Assembly: GCF_019880245.1 (NCBI RefSeq)
Contig: NZ_CP082286.1
Coordinates: forward strand, 2,312,521-2,376,520
DNA from: Halobaculum roseum
Lineage (GTDB): Archaea > Halobacteriota > Halobacteria > Halobacteriales > Haloferacaceae
Reading direction: 5' to 3'
DNA length: 64,000 bases
The notes beneath the pieces are model-generated. The model was not told the DNA's origin, did not search any database, and was given only the letters and a program-made list of their open reading frames with translations. The position numbers and the translations under genes are program-made. This document shows, in pieces, positions 43,460 through 51,531 of the stretch. How positions within the stretch are numbered: position 1 is the first letter of the stretch; every line of letters begins with the position of its first letter.

Positions 43460-43478
43460 CACCGAACACTGTTCGGTG
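43460..43478. promoter_or_regulatory. 19-bp palindrome between divergent HTH and EMC6-like genes
   Basis: CACCGAACA-C-TGTTCGGTG, a perfect 9-bp inverted repeat, just upstream of the TTTATCAG element (43449-43456, minus) that drives the HTH gene. It is a good operator candidate for the adjacent 92-aa winged-helix protein and could also influence the divergent EMC6-ABCE1 unit. Confidence 0.6.
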
Positions 43479-43538
43479 TCCGCGCTCGGCCATCGTCCAA
43501 GCGAACCCCTTTTGTCGCCGGCTGGCGGACCTACGCCC

Positions 43539-43856
43539 ATGGCTACGGAAACAGCTTCGGGGCTCTCCGACCACCTACGCGGGGTGACCGTCACCACCGT
43601 CGCGTGTCTGGCGGGGATCGCCGCGGCGCTCGTCTCCGCCTCCCTCCCGTTCCTCGGGGTCGGCGTCGACGCCGCGACGAACCGGCTCGCCCTTCTGGTG
43701 GTCGCGGCCGCGGTCTTCATACAGATACCGCTGTTGAAGCTCCTCGGGGTGGAGGTCGAGGACTTCGGCATCAAGGACAACCTGTACGTGGCGTTCATGA
43801 CCTTCACGCTGTGGTTCATCTCCTACGGCGTCATCCTCTCGGCGAACCTCCAATAG
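43539..43856 (+). CDS. EMC6-like small membrane protein
   Basis: 105-aa protein with three hydrophobic segments (about 18-35, 45-62 and 82-100) and a conserved polar turn GVEVEDFGIKDNLYVAFMTF, resembling the archaeal EMC6-like family. EMC6 is a core subunit of the eukaryotic membrane protein insertase. Its stop TAG directly abuts the ABCE1 ATG with no spacer, so it is co-transcribed and coupled to a ribosome-recycling factor. Confidence 0.75.
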   Translation: MATETASGLSDHLRGVTVTTVACLAGIAAALVSASLPFLGVGVDAATNRLALLVVAAAVFIQIPLLKLLGVEVEDFGIKDNLYVAFMTFTLWFISYGVILSANLQ

Positions 43857-45686
43857 ATGGCCGACGACAGCATCGCGGTCGTCGATCTCGATCGATGCCA
43901 GCCCGACAGGTGCAACTACGAGTGTGCGAACTTCTGTCCGCCCAACCGCACCGGCAAGGACTGCATCGTCGAGCGCGGCGACCACTACGCCGAGGACGAG
44001 CCGTACGACGGCGGCCCCGACCAGGTGTGGATCTCCGAGGAGATCTGCCTGGGCGAGACGTGCGGGATCTGCGTCGAGAAGTGTCCGTTCGACGCCATCG
44101 AGATCATCAACCTCCCGTCGGAGCTGGAGAACGACCCGGTCCACCGCTACGGCGACAACGCGTTCGGGCTGTACGGCCTCCCGGTGCCCGAGCCCGGCAC
44201 GGTGACGGGCATCCTCGGGCCCAACGGGATCGGGAAGTCGACGGCGGTGAAGATGCTCTCGGGCGAGCTGATCCCGAACCTCGGTAACCACGCCGAGGAA
44301 GCGAACTGGGACGCCGTTTTAGAGCGGTTCAAGGGGACTGAGCTGCAGAACTACATCGAGCGCGTCATCGACGGCGAGGTCAGCGTGGCCCGCAAGCCGC
44401 AGTACGTCGACCAGATCCCCAAGCAGTTCGACGGCAACACCCGGGAGCTGCTGGAGCGCACCGACGAGCGCGACGCCCTCGACTCGCTGGTCGAGCGCCT
44501 CTCGATCGGGCCGGTGATGGACCAGGACATCGACTCCATCTCCGGCGGCGAGCTCCAGCGCGTCGCGCTGGCGGCGACGCTCGCGCGCGACGCGGACTTC
44601 TACTTCCTCGACGAGATCACGCCGTATCTGGACATCGGCCAGCGGATGACCGCCGCGCGGCTCATCCGCGAACTCGCCGACGATGGCGACCGCTCGATGA
44701 TGGTCGTCGAGCACGACCTCGCCATCCTCGACCTGCTGGCGGACACGCTCCACGTCACCTACGGTGAACCCGGCGCCTACGGTGTCGTCACGGACCCGAA
44801 GTCCACCCGAAACGGCATCAACGAGTACCTGAAGGGGTACCTCGACAACGAGAACATGCGGATCCGGCCGAACACGATCACCTTCGACGAGCACGCGCCC
44901 CGGGAGATCACGCGCTCGCAGGTGCTGTTCGAGTACCCCGACCTGTCGAAGTCCTACGGCGAGGGGGAGTTCTCGCTGGAGGTCGACGGCGGCGCCGTCC
45001 ACGAGTCGGAGGTGCTGGGCATCGTCGGCCCCAACGGGATCGGGAAGTCGACGATGGCGAAGCTGTTCGCCGGGCAGCTCGAACCCGACGAGGGCGATCT
45101 CGACTTCCGGCTCGACATCGCCTACAAGCCGCAGTACATCGAGATCGACCAGCCGATGCGCGTCGACGCGTTCCTCTCGTCGATAGCCGACGACTTCGGC
45201 TCCTCCTACTGGGACACCGAGATCGCCCGGCCGCTCCAGCTCAACCCGATCATGGAGCAGAACCTCACCGACCTCTCGGGCGGGGAACGCCAGCGCGTCG
45301 CCATCGCGGCGTGTCTCTCGGAGGACGCCGACCTGTACCTGCTGGACGAGCCGTCGGCGCACCTCGACGTGGAGCAGCGCGTGCAGGCGACGACCGCGAT
45401 CCGCCGGTACGCCGAGAACCACGACGCGACGGTGATGGTCATCGACCACGACATCTACATGATCGACCTGCTGGCCGACCGCCTGATGGTGTTCGACGGC
45501 GAGCCGGCCGTGCACGGCCACGCGACGCAACCGCAGCAGATGCGCTCGGGGATGAACGACTTCCTCGGCGACCTCGACATCACGTTCCGCCGCGACGAGC
45601 GGACGGGGCGCCCGCGGATCAACAAGCCCGGTTCGCAGCTCGACCGCGAGCAGAAGCGCGAAGGCGAGTACTACTACTCCGGGTAG
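43857..45686 (+). CDS. rli: ABCE1/RLI ribosome-recycling ATPase
   Basis: 609-aa ABCE1. Two N-terminal 4Fe-4S clusters (CQPDRCNYECANFCPP; CLGETCGICVEKCP), twin nucleotide-binding domains with Walker A GPNGIGKST in both, signatures ISGGELQRVALAA and LSGGERQRVAIAA, Walker B FYFLDEITPYLD and LYLLDEPSAHLD, and a hinge. It splits 70S ribosomes into subunits after termination with aRF1/aPelota. Universally conserved in archaea and normally essential. Second gene of the EMC6-like operon. Confidence 0.97.
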   Translation: MADDSIAVVDLDRCQPDRCNYECANFCPPNRTGKDCIVERGDHYAEDEPYDGGPDQVWISEEICLGETCGICVEKCPFDAIEIINLPSELENDPVHRYGDNAFGLYGLPVPEPGTVTGILGPNGIGKSTAVKMLSGELIPNLGNHAEEANWDAVLERFKGTELQNYIERVIDGEVSVARKPQYVDQIPKQFDGNTRELLERTDERDALDSLVERLSIGPVMDQDIDSISGGELQRVALAATLARDADFYFLDEITPYLDIGQRMTAARLIRELADDGDRSMMVVEHDLAILDLLADTLHVTYGEPGAYGVVTDPKSTRNGINEYLKGYLDNENMRIRPNTITFDEHAPREITRSQVLFEYPDLSKSYGEGEFSLEVDGGAVHESEVLGIVGPNGIGKSTMAKLFAGQLEPDEGDLDFRLDIAYKPQYIEIDQPMRVDAFLSSIADDFGSSYWDTEIARPLQLNPIMEQNLTDLSGGERQRVAIAACLSEDADLYLLDEPSAHLDVEQRVQATTAIRRYAENHDATVMVIDHDIYMIDLLADRLMVFDGEPAVHGHATQPQQMRSGMNDFLGDLDITFRRDERTGRPRINKPGSQLDREQKREGEYYYSG

Positions 45687-46069
45687 ATCGTTCGGCCGTT
45701 CCCCGTCGATTCGGTCGGCGCGTATATGCCGCTCTCGATTTCGCTACCGCCACCTCGACAGCGACTGCGACGATCGTGACTGGGGACGGTGACTGCGATG
45801 ACCGTGAAAGCCCCCGCGGGTCTCTCCCTCCCCACCAGCCTGCGCGCGCTCGCTTCGCTTGCGTCGGGCGCGCCGACAGCCGACCACCCGCAGAGCGTGC
45901 ACACCGTGCGAACGGCCAGATCGCTCGGCGCGTCCATCCCTCGGGTGGGACTGAAAGGGGCTGACCGGCTCACGAGCCGGTCAGGGGCTTTCGCGGACAG
46001 CGGACCGTCGATATCGACAAACAGTGTTCGAGACGACGAGAACGACAGGTACGACCGAAACGACCCGCT
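45687..46069. other. Intergenic region with partial repeat elements
   Basis: 383 bp between ABCE1 and the ferritin-like gene. It contains GTGAAAGCCCCCGCGGG at 45804-45820, the right end of the variable-stem family in reverse orientation but without a matching partner, and copy C (45901-45996). Between them is a GC-rich stretch with GCGCGCGCTCGCTTCGCTTGCG. No convincing ORF. Confidence 0.65.
45901..45996 (+). repeat. Constant-end/variable-stem repeat, copy C (minimal)
   Basis: ACACCGTGC...GCTCGGC 5' flank as in copy B, then GGTGGGACTGAAAGGGG (45944-45960), a 10-bp stem CTGACCGGCT (45961-45970), loop CACG, complement AGCCGGTCAG (45975-45984) and GGGCTTTCGCGG. The interior of the large copies has been lost, but the stem is still fully complementary. 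Confidence 0.8.
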
Positions 46070-46522
46070 CTAGTCCCGCTTGTACTCCTTGCGGTACCCC
46101 TTGAACTCCGAGCGGTGAGCCTCCTCCTCGGAGAGGATCGTCACCGCGAGGTCCTCGGTGACGGGGTCGTCGGCCGCCTCCGCCGCGTCGATGAGGTCGC
46201 GGTACGTCGCGATCGCGTCCTCCTCGGCGTCGATGACGCCCTCGATCACCGACAGCACGTTCGTCGAGTCCTCCGGCGGCTGCAGCGAGTGCTGGTTCGC
46301 GGTGAACTCCGCCGACCCCGGCGGTCGGGCATCGAGCTGCTTCAGTCGGTTGCCGAGCTGCTCGGCGTGGGTGAGCTCCTCCTGGATGTCGGCCTGGAGG
46401 CTCTCTTTGATCTCCTCGGCGCGGACGCCGTCGAGGACGATGGCGTTCGTCTGGTAGTTCATCACCGTCTCCATCTCGTCGCCGTACGCCTTGCGTAGCA
46501 GGTCGATGACTTCCCGGGACAT
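46070..46522 (-). CDS. Ferritin-like/DPS-type diiron protein
   Basis: 150-aa four-helix protein of the ferritin-like superfamily. Diiron ligand pattern: Glu in GDEMETVMNYQTN, E...H in IQEELTHAEQLGNRL, EEDAIATYRD, and EEEAH in ILSEEEAHRSEFKGY. This E-ExxH-E-ExxH layout is that of rubrerythrin/bacterioferritin relatives with no rubredoxin tail. Likely iron storage or peroxide handling. The ATG at 46522 replaces longer Pro/Ser/Arg-rich readings. Confidence 0.88.
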   Translation of the reverse strand: MSREVIDLLRKAYGDEMETVMNYQTNAIVLDGVRAEEIKESLQADIQEELTHAEQLGNRLKQLDARPPGSAEFTANQHSLQPPEDSTNVLSVIEGVIDAEEDAIATYRDLIDAAEAADDPVTEDLAVTILSEEEAHRSEFKGYRKEYKRD

Positions 46523-46718
46523 GACGGCTCGATGTCGTCGCCCCGCGGACATATACCTGTCCGCCGGAACGGAACCGTCGGAACGGGAGATCGAACGAGG
46601 ACGCCGGGATAGGGGCGTGGAGGCGGAGTGGAAGCGGGAAGACGAGGTGGCGGAGTGGAGGCGGTGAGGAGGGATGGAAGCGGAGGGGCGGGGTGGGGGA
46701 GTACCGTCGGCGGAGCGG
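46523..46718. other. Purine-rich spacer
   Basis: The plus strand from about 46613 to 46700 is almost all purine, built of loose GGAGTGGAAGCGG-like repeats and ending AGGGGCGGGGTGGGGGAG. Three long G-runs plus an upstream GGG could fold as a G-quadruplex. No gene. Confidence 0.55.
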
Positions 46719-47240
46719 CTACAGGTACTCGCGAGCGCAGGTGCCACAGAGGTGCTCCTCCTTCACGTCGACCTCCCGAACCGTCGGGGAGAAGGACATC
46801 ACGCACTTGCTGTTGTCGCAGTGCTCCAGGCCGAGGGTGTGGCCGATCTCGTGGACGATCTCCTTGCGGACGCGGTCGGCGAACACCTCGCTGGAGGGCT
46901 TGGAGGTGACGCCGCCGTCCGAGGAGGTCTGCAGGCGGTAGGTGGAGACGACCGAGCCGTTGCCGTTGAGATACGCGAGCCCGAAGACGTAGTTACGCCG
47001 CCGGTAGTACAGGTCCTGCGGGGTGATACCGATGTTCTTCTCGCCGTTGCCGGTACGCGAGACGAGCTCGATGAACTGCTCGGCCCGGTACTGGTTGCGG
47101 CTGCGATCGTACGCGCCCTCGGGGATCGACTGCTCGTCGTGAACCGTCACGTCGCAGTCGTACACCGAGCGGAGGCCCGCCGACGCCTCGCGCTTCACCT
47201 GCGCGGAGACGTCCCCGATGGGCACGATGTCGACATGCAT
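46719..47240 (-). CDS. amzA: Archaemetzincin
   Basis: 173-aa zinc protease of the archaemetzincin family. The extended metzincin motif HEIGHTLGLEHC (HExxHxxGxxHC) is followed by the family C-terminal Cys cluster (CDNSKCVMSF...CGTCARE), which binds a second structural zinc. ATG at 47240 (MHVDIVPIGD) matches the family start better than 47267. Function in archaea is not settled. Divergent 40 bp from the UPF0146 gene. Confidence 0.96.
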   Translation of the reverse strand: MHVDIVPIGDVSAQVKREASAGLRSVYDCDVTVHDEQSIPEGAYDRSRNQYRAEQFIELVSRTGNGEKNIGITPQDLYYRRRNYVFGLAYLNGNGSVVSTYRLQTSSDGGVTSKPSSEVFADRVRKEIVHEIGHTLGLEHCDNSKCVMSFSPTVREVDVKEEHLCGTCAREYL

Positions 47241-47280
47241 GCACGTGTTTATGACGGGTGCGAACATAAGTTACCCGACC

Positions 47281-47745
47281 GTGTCAGACGATCGTCGGGC
47301 CGCGGTCCGTCGGAAACTCGCCGGATTCGGACGGCTCTGTGAGGTCGGAATCGGCGTGCGCCACGAGGTGGCCGCGGGCCTCGCGGACGACGGCCGCGCG
47401 GTGACCGCGACGGACGTGGTCGATCGCGACCCACCGGAGGGTGTCGAGTTCGTCCGTGACGATATCGTCGCCGCCGGGGATCGCGCGGCCGACGGTTCGG
47501 GTGCCGACCGGTCCGATCCGGGCGACGCCCTCGGAGACCACTACCGCGTCGACTGCGTGTACGCGCTCAACTGCCCGCCGGAGTTGCACCGCCCGCTCGT
47601 CCGCGTCGCCGCCGCGGTCGACGCCGCCTGCTGTTTCACGACGCTCGGCGGCGACCCGCCCGCGGTCGACGCGACGCCGCTGGCGCTGCCCGGCGGCGAC
47701 ACCCTCCACGTCGCCCGCGACCCCGGGGGCGTCCTCCTCGGGTGA
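47281..47745 (+). CDS. UPF0146 family protein (Rossmann, methyltransferase-like)
   Basis: 154-aa UPF0146 protein, a small Rossmann-type fold related to methyltransferases but lacking full SAM motifs: VGIGVRHEVAAGLADDG, AVTATDVVDRDPPEGV and VYALNCPPELHRPL. Initiator GTG at 47281 (VSDDRRAAVRRKLAGF). Function unknown; conserved in archaea. First gene of a plus-strand run with the HAD and DUF5822-like genes. Confidence 0.88.
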   Translation: MSDDRRAAVRRKLAGFGRLCEVGIGVRHEVAAGLADDGRAVTATDVVDRDPPEGVEFVRDDIVAAGDRAADGSGADRSDPGDALGDHYRVDCVYALNCPPELHRPLVRVAAAVDAACCFTTLGGDPPAVDATPLALPGGDTLHVARDPGGVLLG

Positions 47746-47871
47746 GGCACGCGCCGCGGAGTCGGGACACCGCACCGCCCGGCGGAGGCGACCCACCGCG
47801 CTGCCCGTCCCCGGCGTCCCACGCCGCCCGGAGTCGCAACGCCCATACGCGGCCCACCCCCTTCCGTCGGT

Positions 47872-48738
47872 ATGCGAGTCGACACGGTCGTGTTGGACGT
47901 GGACGGCGTGCTCGTCGACGTGGCCGATTCCTACCGCCGTGCGGTCGTCGAGAGCGTCGAACGGCTGTACGGCGACACCCTCGCCCGCCCGGACCTCCAG
48001 GCGTTCAAGGACGCCGGCGGGTTCAACAACGACTGGGAACTCAGCGATGCCGTCGCGCTGTACGTGCTCGCACGCGAGCGCGGCCTCGACGCCGACGTGG
48101 ACGCGTTCACCGACGCCGTCGCCGCCAACGGAACCGGGCTCGACGGCGCCCGCGCCGCCGTCCGCGACGTCCTCGGCGACGACGAGGCGGACGCGATCGA
48201 GGCCGAGTGGGACCCCGAGCGCATCCGGGAGACGTTCCAGGCGCTGTATCTCGGCGCCGAGCTGTACCGCGACATCGAGGGCGACGCGCCGCCGTTCGAG
48301 GCGCCGGGGTTCATCCACGACGAGCCGGTACTCGTGACCGAGGCGACCGTCGACGCGTTGACAGAGCGCTACCCGGTGTGCGTCCTCACCGGCCGCCCCG
48401 CCGCGGAGGCGGACATCGCACTCGACCGTGTCGGCCTCGACGTGGCCGACGACCGCCGCTTCACTATGGACGACTGGGAGGAAGGCAAACCCCACCCTCG
48501 GGCGCTCGTGACGCTCGCCGAGCGCACCGACGCCGATCGGGTGGCGTTCGTCGGCGACACGCTCGACGACGTGCGCACCGCCGTCAACGCCGACGCCGCG
48601 GACGACTCGACCGCCTACTACGGGATCGGCGTCCTGACGGGCGGACTCACCGGCGAGGAGGGCCGCGCGAAGTACGCCGACGCCGGCGCCAGCGCGGTGA
48701 TCGAGAGCGTGAACGACCTGCCGGACCTGTTGGAGTGA
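47872..48738 (+). CDS. HAD-superfamily hydrolase, TIGR01548-type
   Basis: 288-aa HAD-IA hydrolase. Motif [13 protein letters not shown] (nucleophile Asp9), motif [10 protein letters not shown], motif [12 protein letters not shown] and motif [14 protein letters not shown] are all intact, unlike the HAD protein at 22.8 kb. A large cap domain (about 17-165) with many acidic residues fits a phosphatase of small molecules. TIGR01548 proteins occur next to or fused with histidine enzymes in some archaea, but no his gene is nearby. Next gene 7 bp away. Confidence 0.9.
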   Translation: MRVDTVVLDVDGVLVDVADSYRRAVVESVERLYGDTLARPDLQAFKDAGGFNNDWELSDAVALYVLARERGLDADVDAFTDAVAANGTGLDGARAAVRDVLGDDEADAIEAEWDPERIRETFQALYLGAELYRDIEGDAPPFEAPGFIHDEPVLVTEATVDALTERYPVCVLTGRPAAEADIALDRVGLDVADDRRFTMDDWEEGKPHPRALVTLAERTDADRVAFVGDTLDDVRTAVNADAADDSTAYYGIGVLTGGLTGEEGRAKYADAGASAVIESVNDLPDLLE

Positions 48739-48745
48739 CCGGGTC

Positions 48746-49057
48746 GTGAGCGAGGGCGACGGCACGGAGCGGCGGGGCAACACGGACGAGGGAGACGGAA
48801 ACGACCCGCGGGGCGGCAGCGATCGGCGAGACGGCCGCGACCGCCGGTCGTCTCCGTCCCGCCGGACCCGGGTCGCCCGGATCGTTCAGTTTCTCACCTT
48901 CGTCGCGCTGCTCGACCTGTTGGCGCTCGGGCTGGCGACCCAGTTCGTTCCGCCGGACCGGCTGACGCTGGCGATCACGGTCGGCCCGATGCTGGTCGTC
49001 TCGCCGGTGCTGGCGTACTGGTTCGTCTACAAGCGCGGCGGCGCCGGCGGGCGCTAG
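48746..49057 (+). CDS. Two-helix membrane protein (DUF5822-like)
   Basis: 103-aa protein: 45 charged, disordered residues, then two membrane helices (about 47-67 and 74-94) and a basic end YKRGGAGGR. GTG start at 48746, 7 bp after the HAD stop. Matches a haloarchaeal family found behind this HAD gene (DUF5822 from memory). Function unknown. Confidence 0.75.
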   Translation: MSEGDGTERRGNTDEGDGNDPRGGSDRRDGRDRRSSPSRRTRVARIVQFLTFVALLDLLALGLATQFVPPDRLTLAITVGPMLVVSPVLAYWFVYKRGGAGGR

Positions 49058-49081
49058 CCTACCGCGGCAGGGAGTACCGAA

Positions 49082-49561
49082 TCAGCCATCGAGCGACAGC
49101 AGACGCGTCCGTCCCCCGGGGTCGAACACCGACGGGTCGCCGCCGGCGGCGCGCGCCCGGTCGCGCAGCGCCCGCGCCAGCGACACGGCCTCCGCGCGCT
49201 CGTCGTCCGACCGGAACGCCAGCCGGACGTCCTCGCTGCGACCCTCGACGCGGAGGTGCAGCGAGAAGCCGGTCGGCCGCGCGAACGGCGCGAGTCCGGT
49301 CAGGTCGCCGTAGCGGATCCGCACCGTTTCCGGGTCGTGGACCGCCTCCGTTCGGGAGACCGCGTGTGGGTCGTACAGTCCCATAGCCTCCGGTAGATCG
49401 CCGAAGAGGCCGTTCGCGGCGCCGGCGACCAGTCGGATGAGGCGACCGTGGCGCGTCGGCGCGAGCAGGAGTTCGTCGTCGCCGAGGAACGCCCGCCCCG
49501 GGCGGGCGCGCTCCTCGGGGGTCGGGCGGAGGAGGACGTCGACGGCGTCGGGACCGGCCAT
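49082..49561 (-). CDS. Conserved hypothetical protein
   Basis: 159-aa soluble protein, beta-rich with a PH-like impression: FLGDDELLLAPTRHGRLIRLV, VRIRYGDLTGLAPFA, TGFSLHLRVEGRSEDVRLAF and a C-terminal helix EAVSLARALRDRARAAGG, the order expected of a PH-domain barrel closed by one helix. The PH similarity is inference from pattern. ATG at 49561 (MAGPDAVDVLLRP). Confidence 0.65.
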   Translation of the reverse strand: MAGPDAVDVLLRPTPEERARPGRAFLGDDELLLAPTRHGRLIRLVAGAANGLFGDLPEAMGLYDPHAVSRTEAVHDPETVRIRYGDLTGLAPFARPTGFSLHLRVEGRSEDVRLAFRSDDERAEAVSLARALRDRARAAGGDPSVFDPGGRTRLLSLDG

Positions 49562-49705
49562 GGGGTCGGATCCGGGCCCCACCGTATCAACGCGTCGCCG
49601 GCGACATCGCTTCCGGCGCCGGCGCCGGACGCGGCGGCCCTCCCGGTACCGTCAGCCCTGTCCGGTCACGCAACGCTTACTCCCGGCCCGCCCGCAGGTC
49701 CGTCC

Positions 49706-50374
49706 ATGCGAATCGCGCTACTCGGCGGCACCGGCGACATCGGCGAGGGGCTCGCCGTGCGCTGGGGCCGCGACACGGACCACGAACTGCTCGTCGGCTC
49801 CCGGGACCCCGAGAAGGCCCGCGCGGCCGCCGAGAGCTACGCCGGAACGGTCGCCGACGCCGGCGGCGACGCGACGGTGAAGGGATTCGACAACGCGATG
49901 GCGGCCGACCGCGCCGACGTGGTCGTGCTCGCGGTGCCGCCGTACCACGTCGCCGACACGGTCGAGGCGGTCGAGTCGACCCTCGACGCTGACGACGTGG
50001 TCGTCACGCCGGCCGCGGGGATGAAACGCGAGGACGACGGCTTCCACTACCACCCGCCGAGCGCGGGCAGCGTCACCGCGCTCGTCCGCGACGCGGTCCC
50101 CGACGAGGTGCCGGTCGTCGGCGCGTTCCACAACCTCGCGGCCGGCCGGCTCGCGGACCTCTCGCAGGAGTTGGGGATCGACACGCTGGTCGTCGCGGAC
50201 GACGACGACGCGGCGGCGACGGTGTCGCGGCTGGCCGAGGAGATCGAGGGGCTGCGCGCCCTGTCGGCCGGCGGACTCTCGAACGCCGCCGAGGTGGAGT
50301 CGCTCACGCCGCTGCTCATCAACGTCGCGACGAACAACGACGACCTGCACGACCTGGGCGTGCGGTTCGACTGA
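49706..50374 (+). CDS. npdG: F420H2:NADP+ oxidoreductase (NADPH-dependent F420 reductase)
   Basis: 222-aa dinucleotide-binding enzyme transferring hydride between F420H2 and NADP+. N-terminal IALLGGTGDIGEGLAVRW (GGTGxxG/GDIG), LLVGSRDPEKAR giving the NADP phosphate-binding Ser-Arg, VVLAVPPYHV, TPAAGMKR and SNAAEVESLTPLLINVA at the C-terminus. All fit the family. Haloarchaea make F420 and use this pair. Probably single gene. Confidence 0.93.
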   Translation: MRIALLGGTGDIGEGLAVRWGRDTDHELLVGSRDPEKARAAAESYAGTVADAGGDATVKGFDNAMAADRADVVVLAVPPYHVADTVEAVESTLDADDVVVTPAAGMKREDDGFHYHPPSAGSVTALVRDAVPDEVPVVGAFHNLAAGRLADLSQELGIDTLVVADDDDAAATVSRLAEEIEGLRALSAGGLSNAAEVESLTPLLINVATNNDDLHDLGVRFD

Positions 50375-50421
50375 CCGTCGCGCGCGGGCCGGCCGGCGCG
50401 CGACGGCTGTCCGTCGTCTCG

Positions 50422-51435
50422 TTACTCGCCGTCCGCGTCGGCGACCTTCACCACCTGTTTGCCGACGTTCTCGCCCTCGAACAGCCCGAGGAACGCCTCC
50501 GGCGCGTTCTCCAGTCCCTCCGTGACCGTCTCGCGGTACTGGAGGTCGCCGCCGGCGACGAGTTCGCCGAGGTGTTCGGTCGCCTCGCGGAACCGCGGCG
50601 CGAAGTCGCGCACGAGCAGCCCCTCGACGCGGGCGCGGGTCTCGACGAGTTTCGAGAGCTTCCGTGGCCCGGTGGGCAGCTCCTCGGCGTTGTAGAGGGC
50701 GATCTGCCCGCAGATCGCGACGCGGGCGTCGACGTTCAGCCGTCCCCACACCGCGTCCGTGACGGGGCCGCCGACGTTGTCGTAGTACACGTCGACGCCG
50801 TCGGCGACCTCGTCGAGGCGGTTGCCCACGTCCTCTTGCTTGTAGTTGATCGCGGCCGTGAAGCCCAGCTCCTCCGTGAGCCAGTCGCACTTCTCGTCGG
50901 AGCCGGCGATCCCGACGACGTTCGACCCCTGCAGTTCGCCCAGTTGGCCGACGACCGATCCGACCGCGCCGGCGGCGCCGGAGACGACCATCCAGTCGTC
51001 GGCCTTCGGCTCGGCGACCTCGCGGGCGCCGAAGTAGGCGGTGCGGCCGGGCATCCCGAGCACGCCGAGGGCGGTGGAGACGGGGAGGCCGCCGGTGTCG
51101 ACGGGCGTGAGATCCGACCCGTCTGCGGTCGCGTACTCGGCCCACGGGAACTCGCCGACGACGGTGTCGCCGGGCTCGAAGCCGGCGCCGTTGGACTCGA
51201 CGACCTCGCAGACGGCGCCGCCGCGGAGCGGGTCGTCCACCGCCCACGGCTGGGCGTACGACTCGCCGGCGCGCATCCGGTCGCGCATGTACGGGTCGAC
51301 CGAGAGGTACAGCACGCGCACGAGCGCCTCGCCCGGGCCCGGCTCGGGGCGGTCGACCTCGCGCAGGTCGAAGGTATCCGCGCTCGGTACGCCCTCGGGT
51401 CGCTTCGCGAGGTGGAAGCGCCTGTTGTCGGACAT
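50422..51435 (-). CDS. NADP-dependent MDR oxidoreductase (CurA/PTGR2-like)
   Basis: 337-aa zinc-free medium-chain reductase of the leukotriene B4 12-hydroxydehydrogenase/CurA group. N-terminal NRRFHLAKRPEGVPSADTF, the characteristic YLSVDPYMRDRMRAG, nucleotide motif VVSGAAGAVGSVVGQLGEL and YYDNVGGPVTDAVWGRL. It reduces the double bond of enals/enones with NADPH. Stands 97 bp downstream of the NuoCD gene on the same strand. Confidence 0.92.
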   Translation of the reverse strand: MSDNRRFHLAKRPEGVPSADTFDLREVDRPEPGPGEALVRVLYLSVDPYMRDRMRAGESYAQPWAVDDPLRGGAVCEVVESNGAGFEPGDTVVGEFPWAEYATADGSDLTPVDTGGLPVSTALGVLGMPGRTAYFGAREVAEPKADDWMVVSGAAGAVGSVVGQLGELQGSNVVGIAGSDEKCDWLTEELGFTAAINYKQEDVGNRLDEVADGVDVYYDNVGGPVTDAVWGRLNVDARVAICGQIALYNAEELPTGPRKLSKLVETRARVEGLLVRDFAPRFREATEHLGELVAGGDLQYRETVTEGLENAPEAFLGLFEGENVGKQVVKVADADGE

Positions 51436-51531
51436 GGACCGTGTGAGGGCCCCGCGTCGTGTAACCGTTCGGGAACGGGCGACGACGCGCCGGCGGTTTG
51501 TCGCTCCGAGCCGTTCCCGTCGGCCGACCGG

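Noticed and set aside
45674-45973. 99-codon minus-strand frame between ABCE1 and the ferritin-like gene
   Set aside because: It runs through repeat remnants and starts inside copy C; composition is not protein-like.
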